Shown here one piece after another: positions 14,888 through 23,706 of a DNA stretch of 34,942 nucleotides. The first letter of the stretch is position 1. Each line of letters begins with the position of its first letter. The DNA is from a bacterium. GTDB taxonomy: Bacteria > UBP6 > UBA1177 > JAGLDR01. The notes beneath the pieces were generated by a model. The model was not told where the DNA came from. It saw nothing but the letters and a program-made list of their open reading frames with translations, and did not search any database. The DNA lies in contig JAGLDR010000095.1 in NCBI GenBank assembly GCA_023145475.1, positions 1 through 34,942 on the forward strand, written 5' to 3'. The translations under genes were made by a program, and so were the position numbers.

Positions 14888-16345
14888 CTATTCAGTAACA
14901 AACTGTTGATAGTGCGCATATCTCTCAAAAATATCATTAACATAGTTATATGGCTCTCGACCTCTCACATATCCATACTTCACAACGGGGTGGTTAAAGT
15001 GTTTTGGATTGCTCATATCAAGAATAACCCTGTCTACACTGCCGTCCCACTGGTTTTCATCAATTTTACGATGCGCAGCTAACTTTCTGGCATCTCGGAC
15101 ATGATAAAAGCCACAATTGTAGGCGGCCATGGTAAACTTTTTTCTCTGAACTGGATCTTTGACTGAATCAAAGCGACCGTGAAGATAGCGTAAAAACTTC
15201 ACCCCTCCCTTAAGATTATCTTTTGGGTTTACCCTATTTTTGACACCATACTCCTTTGCTGTTGCAGGCATCATCTGCATCAAACCCTTTGCCCCTGCCC
15301 ACGATTTCGCTTTCGGATTAAACTCAGATTCTTGATAAATCAGTGAGGCAAGAAGTCGCCAATCCCAACCAAGTAATTTTGCCTCTTTTTTTATGAGCGC
15401 ATCATATTTGCTTATTTTTCCACCCTTTTTGCTAAAGAAGTCACTCTTTGCACGACGCTTAAAGGCTGCCCTATTTTTAAAATATTTGTTATAAATAACA
15501 TGGTAATCGGCACTCTTTTTGAATTTTCTCAGCCATAAATTTATCGTATTCAACAGTTTTGGCGATTTTTTGTTGACCATCCAGCCAATTCTCTGTGATA
15601 GACTGATAGGAACACGAATATCTAAAATTGGGTAATATGCAGCGGTAATTGCGGCGATATTACTGTCCGCAACGGTATACTCTATCTTTCCATCTGCGAC
15701 CATCTTCAAAATATCTTCTGTTGTCAACTCACCTGAAAGCTCATCTATCTCTATCTTGCCACCAATCTCATCTGAAAGGGTTGTTAACCGATAGTAATAT
15801 GATGAATTTTTTCGTACAGAAACCCTCTTTCCCGCCAACTCAACAGCATCGTGAAGAAGCGATTTTTGAAGCGCTGACCACTTCATCTTTCGCCAATTCT
15901 TAGGCTGCCTCTGCACTAAAACTTGGTGAGTTAAATAGAGGTAGTCGGTGAAACTGACCACTTTTTTTCGGTTGTTTGTAATCGTCATACCGTGCGCAAC
16001 GATATCTGCGGCTCCTGACTGCAACATCTCTGGTATCGCATCCATATTTTTGACAATAACAAACTCCAGCTTAAGGCCAAGAGAGTCTGCTAATCGCTCT
16101 AAAAACTCATATTCAAACCCCATTGTCTTGCCACGATAGAGAAAATAACTGGTACTACTGTAGGTGATAAGCACCTTTAATTTCCCCGATTTCTTTATCT
16201 CATCTATATCACGAACAGGAAAAGTCGCTCCCTCTTTTTGAGACAGCATATCAGAATCGCTCACTTTTTGTTGAGGCTGCTGACCACACGAACAAAAAAA
16301 CATTAAAAGAAAGAAAATCGAGAAAAACAGAGCCTTTTTTTGCAT
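14888..16345 (-). CDS. mltF: Membrane-bound lytic murein transglycosylase F-like lipoprotein
   Basis: Cleaves peptidoglycan glycan strands to form 1,6-anhydro ends. Residues 1-20 are a lipoprotein signal ending F-C-S-C (Cys20). Residues about 50-290 are an ABC-type periplasmic binding domain (GKLKVLITYSS ... GFEYEF ... ADIVAHGMTIT), which in MltF has a regulatory role. Residues about 315-475 are an SLT domain with catalytic Glu339 in IYQESEF, GAKGLMQMMPATA and AAYNCG. The two-domain order is diagnostic for MltF and the 485-aa length fits. GGAG lies 7 bases before the ATG, just after the stop of the GT39-like gene. Its place inside a glycan operon suggests it opens the wall for surface polymer export, which is inference. 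Confidence 0.93.
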   Translation of the reverse strand: MQKKALFFSIFFLLMFFCSCGQQPQQKVSDSDMLSQKEGATFPVRDIDEIKKSGKLKVLITYSSTSYFLYRGKTMGFEYEFLERLADSLGLKLEFVIVKNMDAIPEMLQSGAADIVAHGMTITNNRKKVVSFTDYLYLTHQVLVQRQPKNWRKMKWSALQKSLLHDAVELAGKRVSVRKNSSYYYRLTTLSDEIGGKIEIDELSGELTTEDILKMVADGKIEYTVADSNIAAITAAYYPILDIRVPISLSQRIGWMVNKKSPKLLNTINLWLRKFKKSADYHVIYNKYFKNRAAFKRRAKSDFFSKKGGKISKYDALIKKEAKLLGWDWRLLASLIYQESEFNPKAKSWAGAKGLMQMMPATAKEYGVKNRVNPKDNLKGGVKFLRYLHGRFDSVKDPVQRKKFTMAAYNCGFYHVRDARKLAAHRKIDENQWDGSVDRVILDMSNPKHFNHPVVKYGYVRGREPYNYVNDIFERYAHYQQFVTE

Positions 16346-16357
16346 GCCTACGCTCCT

Positions 16358-18508
16358 CTAGAAAAATCTAATAAAATCGGAAACAAACAAGTTGTCTGCA
16401 GCACCCTTTGGCCTAATAGTTAACAGGTTGTCTCCCTGCTTTACCTCTGCTGTGAACTCTCGCTCACGCATCAAGTAGACGGGAGAATTTCCTGATATAT
16501 CGACAATAACCTTGCCATTAAGTTCGACGGTAAATGTGCCAAGATTTGGTCCAGCAAGATAGCGAATCAGACCTTTTCTCTCTCCTGAAAGAAGAAAATC
16601 ATAGTGCAATTTATACGACTGATTATGCTGAGAAAAATGGCACAGTAACCCCTTCCATGGTGTGTGTTGAAAAAGCTTATTCGGAACAGAAATATAGAAA
16701 ACTGCAGGGTCGAAAACAGGATAGACATTACAATAATCGGCTCTATTCTCTCTTTCAATAGTCAGTCGGCTATTTTCAAGCTCAATCTTCACCGTCTCTG
16801 GAGGAAGAGAGTTCACTATCGGCAATAATTTCCATCTTTTTTGATCTACTCTGACAGCAAGAAATGTGGCGCGATTAGGAAAACGATGTATCATCTGATT
16901 GTTGGCATATAAACCAAAATCATGGACAATAATATTGCCCTCTTCAAGCTGAAAAAGATTCATTGCTAAAAGTGCATTTCCATACTGTGCGTCATATTTA
17001 TCACGGCTATGAGCCACAAAAACAAGTGCTTTTTCTATCTTTTTATCTGCAAGTTCATCACGCAATCCAGGACCAACAAGCCAATAATCTCTATTATAAT
17101 TCTTTAAAACACCTGGTAAAATATAGCGAGCTTCCGTCAGCAAAGTCCCAATAAAGAATGTTGCCACAAGCAGCGAAAGTGGGAGATGCCACCGTTTCGT
17201 TCCAGAGAGTGTCCACACTCGAATAAAAGTTATTGAAAGCGGAATCATCAAAAGAAAACTCACTTCATAATAGTAGCGAGGGCCATAGGCGTTTCCATTA
17301 AAATAGAAGAAGAAATAGGCGACAAAAATTGAAAGAAACAGGGTAAGTGCAAAAAAAGCTCCTTTTCTCTCATCGCTATTCTTTGCAGCAAGTGGCGCTA
17401 ACGCAATAAAAAGAAAGATGAAAGGCTGCGTAAAAAAGTGAACAAGCAGTTGGCGCAATCGCTCGTATGAAACAAAAAAGGCATTATGCAGAGAGAACCC
17501 ACCAGGATCCATCACAAATCCGTTCGTAAAAGGACATCCCTTTCCAAGACCAGGACGAGAGCAATTTTTAATTGGCTCGGTCGCATTAAAAAAGAGTGTT
17601 TGAACAGGGGTAAAAAATTCGCCCGTATAATATCTGCTGTAGAAAAGGGCAAACAGAAGCCACGGAGCAATACCAACAAATCCCCACAGCGCAATTCTCA
17701 ATACTTTTTTCAGTGGAAAATAGAATAAAAGGAGAGGAGTAAGTCCAACAAAAAGGGCAAAAGCGTTATATGGCCGCGTTACCAGACACCAGCCAAGAGC
17801 AAACCCTGCACCACTAGCCCAGAAAAGTCGCTCTCTTCTCACTGCAATCAAAATAACCCACACTGTCAAGAGCATCAGCAGTGCACAAAAAGGGTGAGCA
17901 AGAGATGCTCCACCCATAATCATCAAAAAGGGAGAGAGGAGCGTCAACACCATAGCAAATGCTGAAATATTACGGTTTTTTGTAGTTTCAATCGCTATTT
18001 TTCCGACTAAAAGGGTATTTATTCCTGTCGCAACTGGTGAAGCAAGCCATGGGAGCCCAACTGCCATAAATGGTGCAAGAAAGAGTGAAAAGCCAGGAGG
18101 AAAAAGAGAGACAAGACCACCTTTTAATGGCAACAGAAATATATAATCAATAAAAGGGGCAAAAAGTGGACGAGGAATCGTCATTCGTCCTTCAACAAAC
18201 TGCTCAGCCATCAGCCAGTAGTGGATTCCATCTTGCACATGAGGAACTTTCTCAAAAACGAAAACGGCAATCACCGTCGCGATAACAAATGCAATCGAGG
18301 GAAATATAACAAACTGCCACTTAACAAAAAGATTTAGTTGTCTTCTAAGAAGATGTCGTTTTGCGTAGAGAACAAGAGCAATAACAAACCCGACCGCGCA
18401 CATTTTATGAAAAAATGGCCAGTAAATTCGCACAAGAATGAACAAATCAGAAAAGGTACCCCATACAAAAAAGAGAAGTATGAAAAGAGTGGCGTAAACA
18501 AATTTCAC
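16358..18508 (-). CDS. GT39-like integral-membrane glycosyltransferase
   Basis: A roughly 716-residue protein with about ten or more hydrophobic helices in the first 500 residues and a soluble, beta-rich C-terminal part (about 510-716). The first periplasmic loop holds the acidic motif HVQDGIHYWLMAEQF expected of lipid-phosphate-sugar-dependent glycosyltransferases (PMT/ArnT/GT39 group). It would transfer a sugar from a polyprenyl carrier on the outer face of the inner membrane. The start is uncertain. GTG at 18508 begins 4 bases after the guanylyltransferase stop and gives a short N-terminus before helix 1; an upstream GTG at 18580 would overlap the previous gene by 68 bp and lacks a ribosome site. 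Its operon mates supply GDP-mannose, so mannosyl transfer is a fair guess. Confidence 0.82.
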   Translation of the reverse strand: MKFVYATLFILLFFVWGTFSDLFILVRIYWPFFHKMCAVGFVIALVLYAKRHLLRRQLNLFVKWQFVIFPSIAFVIATVIAVFVFEKVPHVQDGIHYWLMAEQFVEGRMTIPRPLFAPFIDYIFLLPLKGGLVSLFPPGFSLFLAPFMAVGLPWLASPVATGINTLLVGKIAIETTKNRNISAFAMVLTLLSPFLMIMGGASLAHPFCALLMLLTVWVILIAVRRERLFWASGAGFALGWCLVTRPYNAFALFVGLTPLLLFYFPLKKVLRIALWGFVGIAPWLLFALFYSRYYTGEFFTPVQTLFFNATEPIKNCSRPGLGKGCPFTNGFVMDPGGFSLHNAFFVSYERLRQLLVHFFTQPFIFLFIALAPLAAKNSDERKGAFFALTLFLSIFVAYFFFYFNGNAYGPRYYYEVSFLLMIPLSITFIRVWTLSGTKRWHLPLSLLVATFFIGTLLTEARYILPGVLKNYNRDYWLVGPGLRDELADKKIEKALVFVAHSRDKYDAQYGNALLAMNLFQLEEGNIIVHDFGLYANNQMIHRFPNRATFLAVRVDQKRWKLLPIVNSLPPETVKIELENSRLTIERENRADYCNVYPVFDPAVFYISVPNKLFQHTPWKGLLCHFSQHNQSYKLHYDFLLSGERKGLIRYLAGPNLGTFTVELNGKVIVDISGNSPVYLMREREFTAEVKQGDNLLTIRPKGAADNLFVSDFIRFF

Positions 18509-18512
18509 AAAA

Positions 18513-19556
18513 TTACCGTAGTTGTTTGAGATTGAGTTTTCCAAGCATTTGAACAACCTCTTTAATTCGTTGATGGTCACTGAGTGATGCCGTTAAAATA
18601 GCGTCAGGAAGAGAAACCACCAGTTCATTTGATTTATTGAATACAATCAATGGTTTATCACATGCGTTATAGACCATACAACCATGAGAATCGACAAAAG
18701 TGGCAGCACCTTGTGAGGCGTTTCCATTCTCATCTTTTAGAAGCAGCTCCCAATAGGAAAACCAGCTTCCAACATCACTCCATCCACACTCTGTTGCAAC
18801 CGTAAAGATTGCCTTCTCCGTCGTCTCCATAATTGCGTAATCAAACGAAATGGAGGGAGCTTTTTTATATTCATCTTCTTCGATATTTTTAAGAGAGTTA
18901 ATCGCCTGAATAGCACTAAAAATCTCAGGTTGGAGCTTTTCAAACTGCTCTTGCATTGTCTTTGCCTTAAAAAGAAACATTCCGCCATTCCAGAGATACG
19001 AGCCATTATCAAGGTAGCGCTGGGCTGTCTGAGAATCAGGCTTTTCAACAAATTGCTCAACACGGTGAATTGCGTCTCGAAGCGAGATAGTATTCTTGAT
19101 ATATCCATATCCTGTCTCTGGTCTTGTCGGATTAATACCAATAGTTCCAATCTCTTGTGAGTTGCTCTCTAACCACTCAAAACCTTCAGAAACCGATTTT
19201 GTAAAGGCACTGTTATTCGCAATATGTTGATCGGCAGGAAGGATAAATAGTGAGCTATTTTCTCCAAAATTTTCAATAACAAAACGAGTGGCAAGCATAA
19301 GACAAGGAGCAGTATTTCGTCCAACTGGCTCATAGAGAACAGTAATCCCTTCACAATCCTTGTCTATACTCTCTTTTTGCGCAAGGGAGGAGACAACAAT
19401 CACCTCATCACTGACAAGTTTTGCCCGTTTTATCGTATTTGCAAGCATCGTTTCTGAGCCAAAAAGCGAGAGTGATTGCTTCGCCTTTGAGCTTCTACTT
19501 GCCGGCCAGAATCGAGTTCCAGACCCACCAGCCATTATAACGGTGATTGGCTTCAT
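18513..19556 (-). CDS. manC: Mannose-1-phosphate guanylyltransferase
   Basis: Makes GDP-mannose from mannose-1-phosphate and GTP. The 347 residues contain the nucleotidyltransferase signature GGSGTRFWPASR (10-21), EPVGRNTAPC, LPADQHI, PETGYGYI, the sugar-phosphate loop VEQFVEKP and YLWNGGMF, then DYAIMETTEK and WSDVGSW. This is the short GMP type, without the cupin phosphomannose isomerase domain that the long ManC/AlgA type carries. The cupin is encoded by the gene immediately upstream. ATG follows GGGAGG by 6 bases and overlaps the previous stop (ATGA). Confidence 0.95.
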   Translation of the reverse strand: MKPITVIMAGGSGTRFWPASRSSKAKQSLSLFGSETMLANTIKRAKLVSDEVIVVSSLAQKESIDKDCEGITVLYEPVGRNTAPCLMLATRFVIENFGENSSLFILPADQHIANNSAFTKSVSEGFEWLESNSQEIGTIGINPTRPETGYGYIKNTISLRDAIHRVEQFVEKPDSQTAQRYLDNGSYLWNGGMFLFKAKTMQEQFEKLQPEIFSAIQAINSLKNIEEDEYKKAPSISFDYAIMETTEKAIFTVATECGWSDVGSWFSYWELLLKDENGNASQGAATFVDSHGCMVYNACDKPLIVFNKSNELVVSLPDAILTASLSDHQRIKEVVQMLGKLNLKQLR

Positions 19557-20299
19557 GTTGTCCTCCCGTATTTATCTTCTAACCGCTCTATATCATCTTC
19601 TCCAAGATACTCTCCAAATTGAATCTCAACAATATGAAGTCCATCTGGGCCACCTTCAGCGCGGTGGATAGCACCCTTTTCAATGGTCAAAGTATCGCCT
19701 GTTAAGACAGGTATCAACTCTTTTTCAAGCGTTATTATTCCGCTTCCTTCAACAACTGTCCAGACCTCTGTTCGATGTTCGTGGCGTTGCAAACTAAGCA
19801 ACTCTCCAGCCGCGGCAAAAATATGTTTCACCTTAAACTTCTCACCAAGATAGAGACTTTCCCAATATCCCCACGGGCGTTCATCATCTTTTTTGCGGTT
19901 GAGTAGTGCATGTTTGTAGTGTCCACTGATATCGCCATCAAGCTCTTTGATAGTAATCCGAGCATTACCCGCAACATCATCACTTGGCAGAGGAGTCCAC
20001 TCATCAATCCAACCAGGAGTATAGACCAAAAGAGGCTTCAAAACTGCCCGCATCATCATTGGAATTCCTGAAAAGGAGTGAATAATGTCATAATGAGCAG
20101 TCTCACGGGCAAAACGGACAAAAAGCTGCATCAAATCAGCGCTGTTTTTCGTCTCTGTCAGCCAGCTATCCAACAAGATAGCGTGAAGCTTATCAGTTGG
20201 AGCCAAACTCTTTCGAATCTTTGCCATCATCTTCTCTGTATCGTGGGTCTTTTTTTCTTTTGTTTCAAAGAAAGCGGGGAAAACAATCATAACCTTCAT
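19553..20299 (-). CDS. Cupin mannose-6-phosphate isomerase-like protein with a GT4-like N-terminal piece
   Basis: The C-terminal half (about 138-248) is a type II phosphomannose isomerase-like cupin. It starts RPWGYWESLY and carries metal-ligand positions in QRHEHRTEVW (His173, His175) and His212 in KGAIHRAEGG. The N-terminal 130 residues are unrelated: MKVMIVFPAFF plus YDIIHSFSGIP ... LVYTPGW look like the first lobe of a GT4 glycosyltransferase, too short to be complete. I start at the fifth codon of the open frame (ATG 20299), where GGAG is 6 bases upstream. It overlaps manC by four bases. Together the pair supplies what one long ManC usually does. The role of the N-terminal piece is unknown. 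Confidence 0.8.
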   Translation of the reverse strand: MKVMIVFPAFFETKEKKTHDTEKMMAKIRKSLAPTDKLHAILLDSWLTETKNSADLMQLFVRFARETAHYDIIHSFSGIPMMMRAVLKPLLVYTPGWIDEWTPLPSDDVAGNARITIKELDGDISGHYKHALLNRKKDDERPWGYWESLYLGEKFKVKHIFAAAGELLSLQRHEHRTEVWTVVEGSGIITLEKELIPVLTGDTLTIEKGAIHRAEGGPDGLHIVEIQFGEYLGEDDIERLEDKYGRTT

Positions 20300-20330
20300 A
20301 AACATCTCCATTAGAAGAATTGTATATTTG

Positions 20331-20359
20331 ATGATAAATTTTTTTTAAATCAATGTCAA
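20331..20359 (-). promoter_or_regulatory. Sigma-70 promoter of the glycan operon
   Basis: On the minus strand TTGACA (20359-20354) and TATCAT (20336-20331, 5 of 6 consensus) are exactly 17 bases apart, giving a short leader before the ATG at 20299. It should drive the five genes down to 13519. Confidence 0.6.
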
Positions 20360-20423
20360 TATAACCTCATTCAAAGCCCTTTTCCGATATAAAGACTTTT
20401 ATGCGAACGATTTAGGCATCATT

Positions 20424-20451
20424 TTGCAATTTCACTTAAAAAAACTATACT
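20424..20451 (+). promoter_or_regulatory. Sigma-70 promoter of the SGNH-MBOAT unit
   Basis: TTGCAA (20424-20429) and TATACT (20446-20451) are 16 bases apart, about 37 bases before the ATG at 20488. It is divergent from the glycan operon promoter, which would allow shared control. Confidence 0.5.
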
Positions 20452-20487
20452 TCCCAATGACAATAGTGAGGAAGAACGCTAAAAAAG

Positions 20488-21678
20488 ATGAAGAAAACAG
20501 CACTTATATTATCAGCACTACTCCTTTTTTATCTGACAATTGAGCTCTCTCTCTTTTTTGTCGCCGTCAAACAGATGAAAAGCCCTTTTGAACACAACGC
20601 TGCAAAAGTTTACTCAAATGAAGAGTGGAAAATCGCACGAGAAATGATTGATACTCTCAATGATTTTGGAATGGAAGCCTATTCTCTCCCTGGTACAAAA
20701 CTCTATCTACACAAACCATTTAAATCAAAGCTCTACAACATAAATTCTCTCCGTTTTCGTGGAAAAGAGGTCAGCAAAAAAGAGAAAAACGAGGTCAGAA
20801 TTGCCCTGATTGGAGATTCAAATATCTGGGGAATGATGGCACCTGACTCGATGACTATTCCGGCTCAAATTGAACAAGAGTTGCAAAAACGATTTCCTCA
20901 AGTGAAAATCACAGTACTCAATCTTGGTGTTGAGGCATATGCCATAAATCGAATGAAATATCTTCTCTCCTACTACTTTGACACGCTTAACCCCGATATG
21001 TTGCTCTTTTTTACCGGCACTGGCGATATCGTCTTCTCACATATTTTCTCCACTCACCACTATGCTGCGCAGTTCCCCGCGGACGACAAAGAGATTCCTA
21101 TTAAAAACCCTATCTTTATAGAACAGGAACAAAGCTCATTTGCCCTCTTTTTGCAACAATTCCGCACTTCAAGGCTTCTGCTCAACCAAATTACAAATCA
21201 TTTTAACCGCATTGAAAAACAGGCAACGAAATCTGTCAAACAAAAAAACAATCGAAACAGAGCGAGTGACCAATTTGCTGAAAAGTTTTTAGAAGATAAG
21301 GAGGCTCTCGAAAAATTTGCGCAACAGAAGGGTGTCCCAGCTCTCTTTTTTCTGTCACCAACAGCATCCACAAAACAATTTCTTACCGATGATGAGAAAA
21401 TATTGGTAAAAGAGGCTCGTATTGCTCTTAAAAAACCAGGAATAACAGAGTTTACCCTCTCAACTTATAAAAATCTGTTGCAACAACAACAAGCGAGCAA
21501 CCTCATATCCCTCCTCGATATTTTTGATGATTACCACCAATCAATCTATTTTGACGAAGTGCATTTCAACTATCAAGGACTCACAATGGTAGCACACGCA
21601 ATGGAAGAGAGCATCCGGAAAGATAGCGCATTTCTCGAACTGGTCGCCAAGAAAGAAAAAGAGGGCAAACAGCAATGA
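20488..21678 (+). CDS. Membrane-anchored SGNH-family protein, acyl-transfer partner of MBOAT
   Basis: Residues 1-27 are a signal anchor. The SGNH hydrolase landmarks are GDSNIWG (Ser111, block I), a block-III-like FTGTGD segment in place of the usual G-x-N-D, and FDEVHFN (Asp356, His359, block V), so the catalytic triad is present. Proteins of this kind (AlgX/AlgJ, DltD, PatB types) work with MBOAT partners to O-acetylate exported polysaccharide. The ribosome site is weak: GAGGAAG lies 13 bases before the ATG. It overlaps the MBOAT gene by four bases. The substrate is probably the mannose-containing polymer of the divergent operon, which is inference. Confidence 0.86.
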   Translation: MKKTALILSALLLFYLTIELSLFFVAVKQMKSPFEHNAAKVYSNEEWKIAREMIDTLNDFGMEAYSLPGTKLYLHKPFKSKLYNINSLRFRGKEVSKKEKNEVRIALIGDSNIWGMMAPDSMTIPAQIEQELQKRFPQVKITVLNLGVEAYAINRMKYLLSYYFDTLNPDMLLFFTGTGDIVFSHIFSTHHYAAQFPADDKEIPIKNPIFIEQEQSSFALFLQQFRTSRLLLNQITNHFNRIEKQATKSVKQKNNRNRASDQFAEKFLEDKEALEKFAQQKGVPALFFLSPTASTKQFLTDDEKILVKEARIALKKPGITEFTLSTYKNLLQQQQASNLISLLDIFDDYHQSIYFDEVHFNYQGLTMVAHAMEESIRKDSAFLELVAKKEKEGKQQ

Positions 21679-23117
21679 TTTTTAGCACGCCAATCTTTCT
21701 TTTTCTCTTTTTACCACTGGTGCTAACGCTCTATTTTATTCTCACAAAAAACTATCGCAACCTCTTTTTGCTCGTCTCTAGCCTCCTTTTTTATGCCTGG
21801 GGTGAAGGGATTTTTTTGCTACTCATGCTGCTGAGTATTACGATGAACTATCTCTTTGCGCTGGCAATTGAAAGATATCGACCGAGAGGAAAAGACAAAC
21901 TCTTCTTGTGGATAGCAGTTGCGAGCAACCTCTCACTGCTCGGCTTTTTTAAATATGGAAACTTTGTTGTTGAGAATATCAATCTTCTCCTCTTTTCTAG
22001 CCCGCTCTCACCATTTACCTCTTACTTTTCACCTTTTACTTCTTCTATTATTTTGCCACTTGGCATCTCGTTTTTCACCTTTCAGGCTCTCTCCTATGTT
22101 ATTGATGTCTACAACAAAAAAGTAGCGGCAAACAGACGATTTTCTGATATTGCCCTCTACATATCATTTTTCCCTCAACTTATTGCAGGTCCAATTGTAC
22201 GATACCGTGACATTCAAGAATACCTGAGAAAACGGGTAGTAACTGCACCACTCTTTTTTGAGGGAGCATCTCGTTTTGTTGTTGGATTGAGTAAGAAAAT
22301 TATCATTGGCGATCAACTTTCAATCTTGGCAAACACCGCATTTACCTATAGTCCAAACGAAATTCCCTTTCCATTCAGCTGGATTTTTATAGTTATTTGG
22401 GCGGTACATATCTATTTTGATTTCTCAGGATACTCTGATATGGCAATTGGGTTAGGCAAAATGTTTGGCTTCACCTTTCCTGAGAATTTTAACTACCCCT
22501 ATATCTCAAAAAGTATTCAAGAGTTCTGGAGAAGGTGGCATATTTCACTCTCGACATGGTTGAGGGACTATCTCTATTTCCCTCTTGGAGGCAGCAAAAA
22601 AGGGATAAGTCGGACCTATCTAAATCTTTTTATCGTTTTTGTCCTCTGTGGTTTGTGGCACGGTGCTGCGTGGAACTTTATCATCTTTGGTATCTTTCAA
22701 GGAGCAATAATGGTCGTAGAACGGATGGGGCTTGAGAAATTTCTCAATCGCATTTGGGCCCCTCTTGCTCACCTCTACTTCTTTTTTGTAATTATTGTCA
22801 CCTTCACCCTTTTTGCGTTGCCAGATATGCAGACAATTGTGATCTATCTATCCACACTCTTTGTGCCATCTCAAGCAACTGAGTTACCACCAACACTTCT
22901 TACGCTATTCACCCCACTGAGAATGGTTATTTTATCTATTGGGCTGCTCTTTTCTATGCCGGTAGCTCCATGGGCAAAAAAACAACTCCTCAATCGAGGT
23001 ACTTCTCAGAAATCAATATATATCATTACAGGACTCATAACACTGATTCTTTTTATCGTTTCAGTGATGCTCATTGCTCAAAACAGCTATTCTCCATTTT
23101 TGTATTTTAGATTTTAG
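21675..23117 (+). CDS. MBOAT O-acyltransferase, AlgI/DltB-like
   Basis: Integral-membrane acyltransferase that moves an acyl group across the inner membrane. The 480 residues have about ten or more helices. The family core reads YFDFSGYSDMAIGLGKMFGF, NFNYPYISKSIQEFWRRWHISLS (His289) and the catalytic His329 in GLWHGAAWN. The whole resembles alginate acetyltransferase AlgI in length and motif order. A serine/phenylalanine-rich insert (SPLSPFTSYFSPFTSS, about 109-124) replaces a normal loop and is encoded by a short imperfect DNA repeat. ATGA overlap couples it to the SGNH gene. Confidence 0.95.
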   Translation: MIFSTPIFLFLFLPLVLTLYFILTKNYRNLFLLVSSLLFYAWGEGIFLLLMLLSITMNYLFALAIERYRPRGKDKLFLWIAVASNLSLLGFFKYGNFVVENINLLLFSSPLSPFTSYFSPFTSSIILPLGISFFTFQALSYVIDVYNKKVAANRRFSDIALYISFFPQLIAGPIVRYRDIQEYLRKRVVTAPLFFEGASRFVVGLSKKIIIGDQLSILANTAFTYSPNEIPFPFSWIFIVIWAVHIYFDFSGYSDMAIGLGKMFGFTFPENFNYPYISKSIQEFWRRWHISLSTWLRDYLYFPLGGSKKGISRTYLNLFIVFVLCGLWHGAAWNFIIFGIFQGAIMVVERMGLEKFLNRIWAPLAHLYFFFVIIVTFTLFALPDMQTIVIYLSTLFVPSQATELPPTLLTLFTPLRMVILSIGLLFSMPVAPWAKKQLLNRGTSQKSIYIITGLITLILFIVSVMLIAQNSYSPFLYFRF

Positions 23118-23134
23118 AGGAGAGGGAGAGACGA

Positions 23135-23614
23135 ATGGATCAACGACAAGGTGCAAGGGGCTATCTCTCTCGCAAACGACGATACGCATTTTCAGCAATT
23201 GTTCTTCTTGTTTTGCTTATTGCGCTTCTCTACGCTATCCCTAAAGTGCGTTACTGGCTCAGTGGAGAAGAGGAGCGCGGTGTCGCTACCGGCACTATAA
23301 ACTCTCTTATTGGAAGTTTTCAACATTTTTTTGACAGCCCAGACGATAAATCTCAAAAGGCTATGACCTCTCTTTTAAAGCGTCCTCTAAATCTTCGATA
23401 CCAGATGGTTGGTGATAAAATTTCAATCATGGAATCATTTAAAATTGAGAAGAAGATGGTCGGAAACGCTGTATTTTCCATAGTAACAGAAGGTAACTGG
23501 ATTTTTTCTACATCATTTGATTCGTCAGAAAAAACTCTCTTTTGTGAAGGCAGTATGAAAAAAGGTGCTGATACATTTACCGTTTTTCACTGCTCTCGCA
23601 GAAAAAAGAGATGA
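23135..23614 (+). CDS. Small single-pass membrane protein, unknown function
   Basis: 159 residues: a basic N-terminus (SRKRRY), one transmembrane helix (about 18-36) and then a roughly 120-residue soluble domain outside. This domain has two Cys (in FCEGS and HCSRR) that could form a disulfide, and a basic tail. I see no known family. The ATG is preceded by a strong purine-rich ribosome site (GAGGAGAGGGAGAG). It follows the MBOAT gene by 17 bp and so is the third gene of the acylation unit; an accessory role there is inference. Confidence 0.78.
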   Translation: MDQRQGARGYLSRKRRYAFSAIVLLVLLIALLYAIPKVRYWLSGEEERGVATGTINSLIGSFQHFFDSPDDKSQKAMTSLLKRPLNLRYQMVGDKISIMESFKIEKKMVGNAVFSIVTEGNWIFSTSFDSSEKTLFCEGSMKKGADTFTVFHCSRRKKR

Positions 23615-23630
23615 TTTTATCTTTAAAAAC

Positions 23631-23659
23631 TTGAAAAAAAGCGTAGAATGAATTAAATA
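23631..23659 (+). promoter_or_regulatory. Candidate promoter of the coiled-coil protein gene
   Basis: TTGAAA (23631-23636) and TAAATA (23654-23659) are 17 bases apart, about 48 bases before the start at 23707. Confidence 0.45.
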
Positions 23660-23706
23660 TCTGCGATGTATTGTGGGTTCTTAGAGACATTTTCCAGGAG
23701 GAAATG

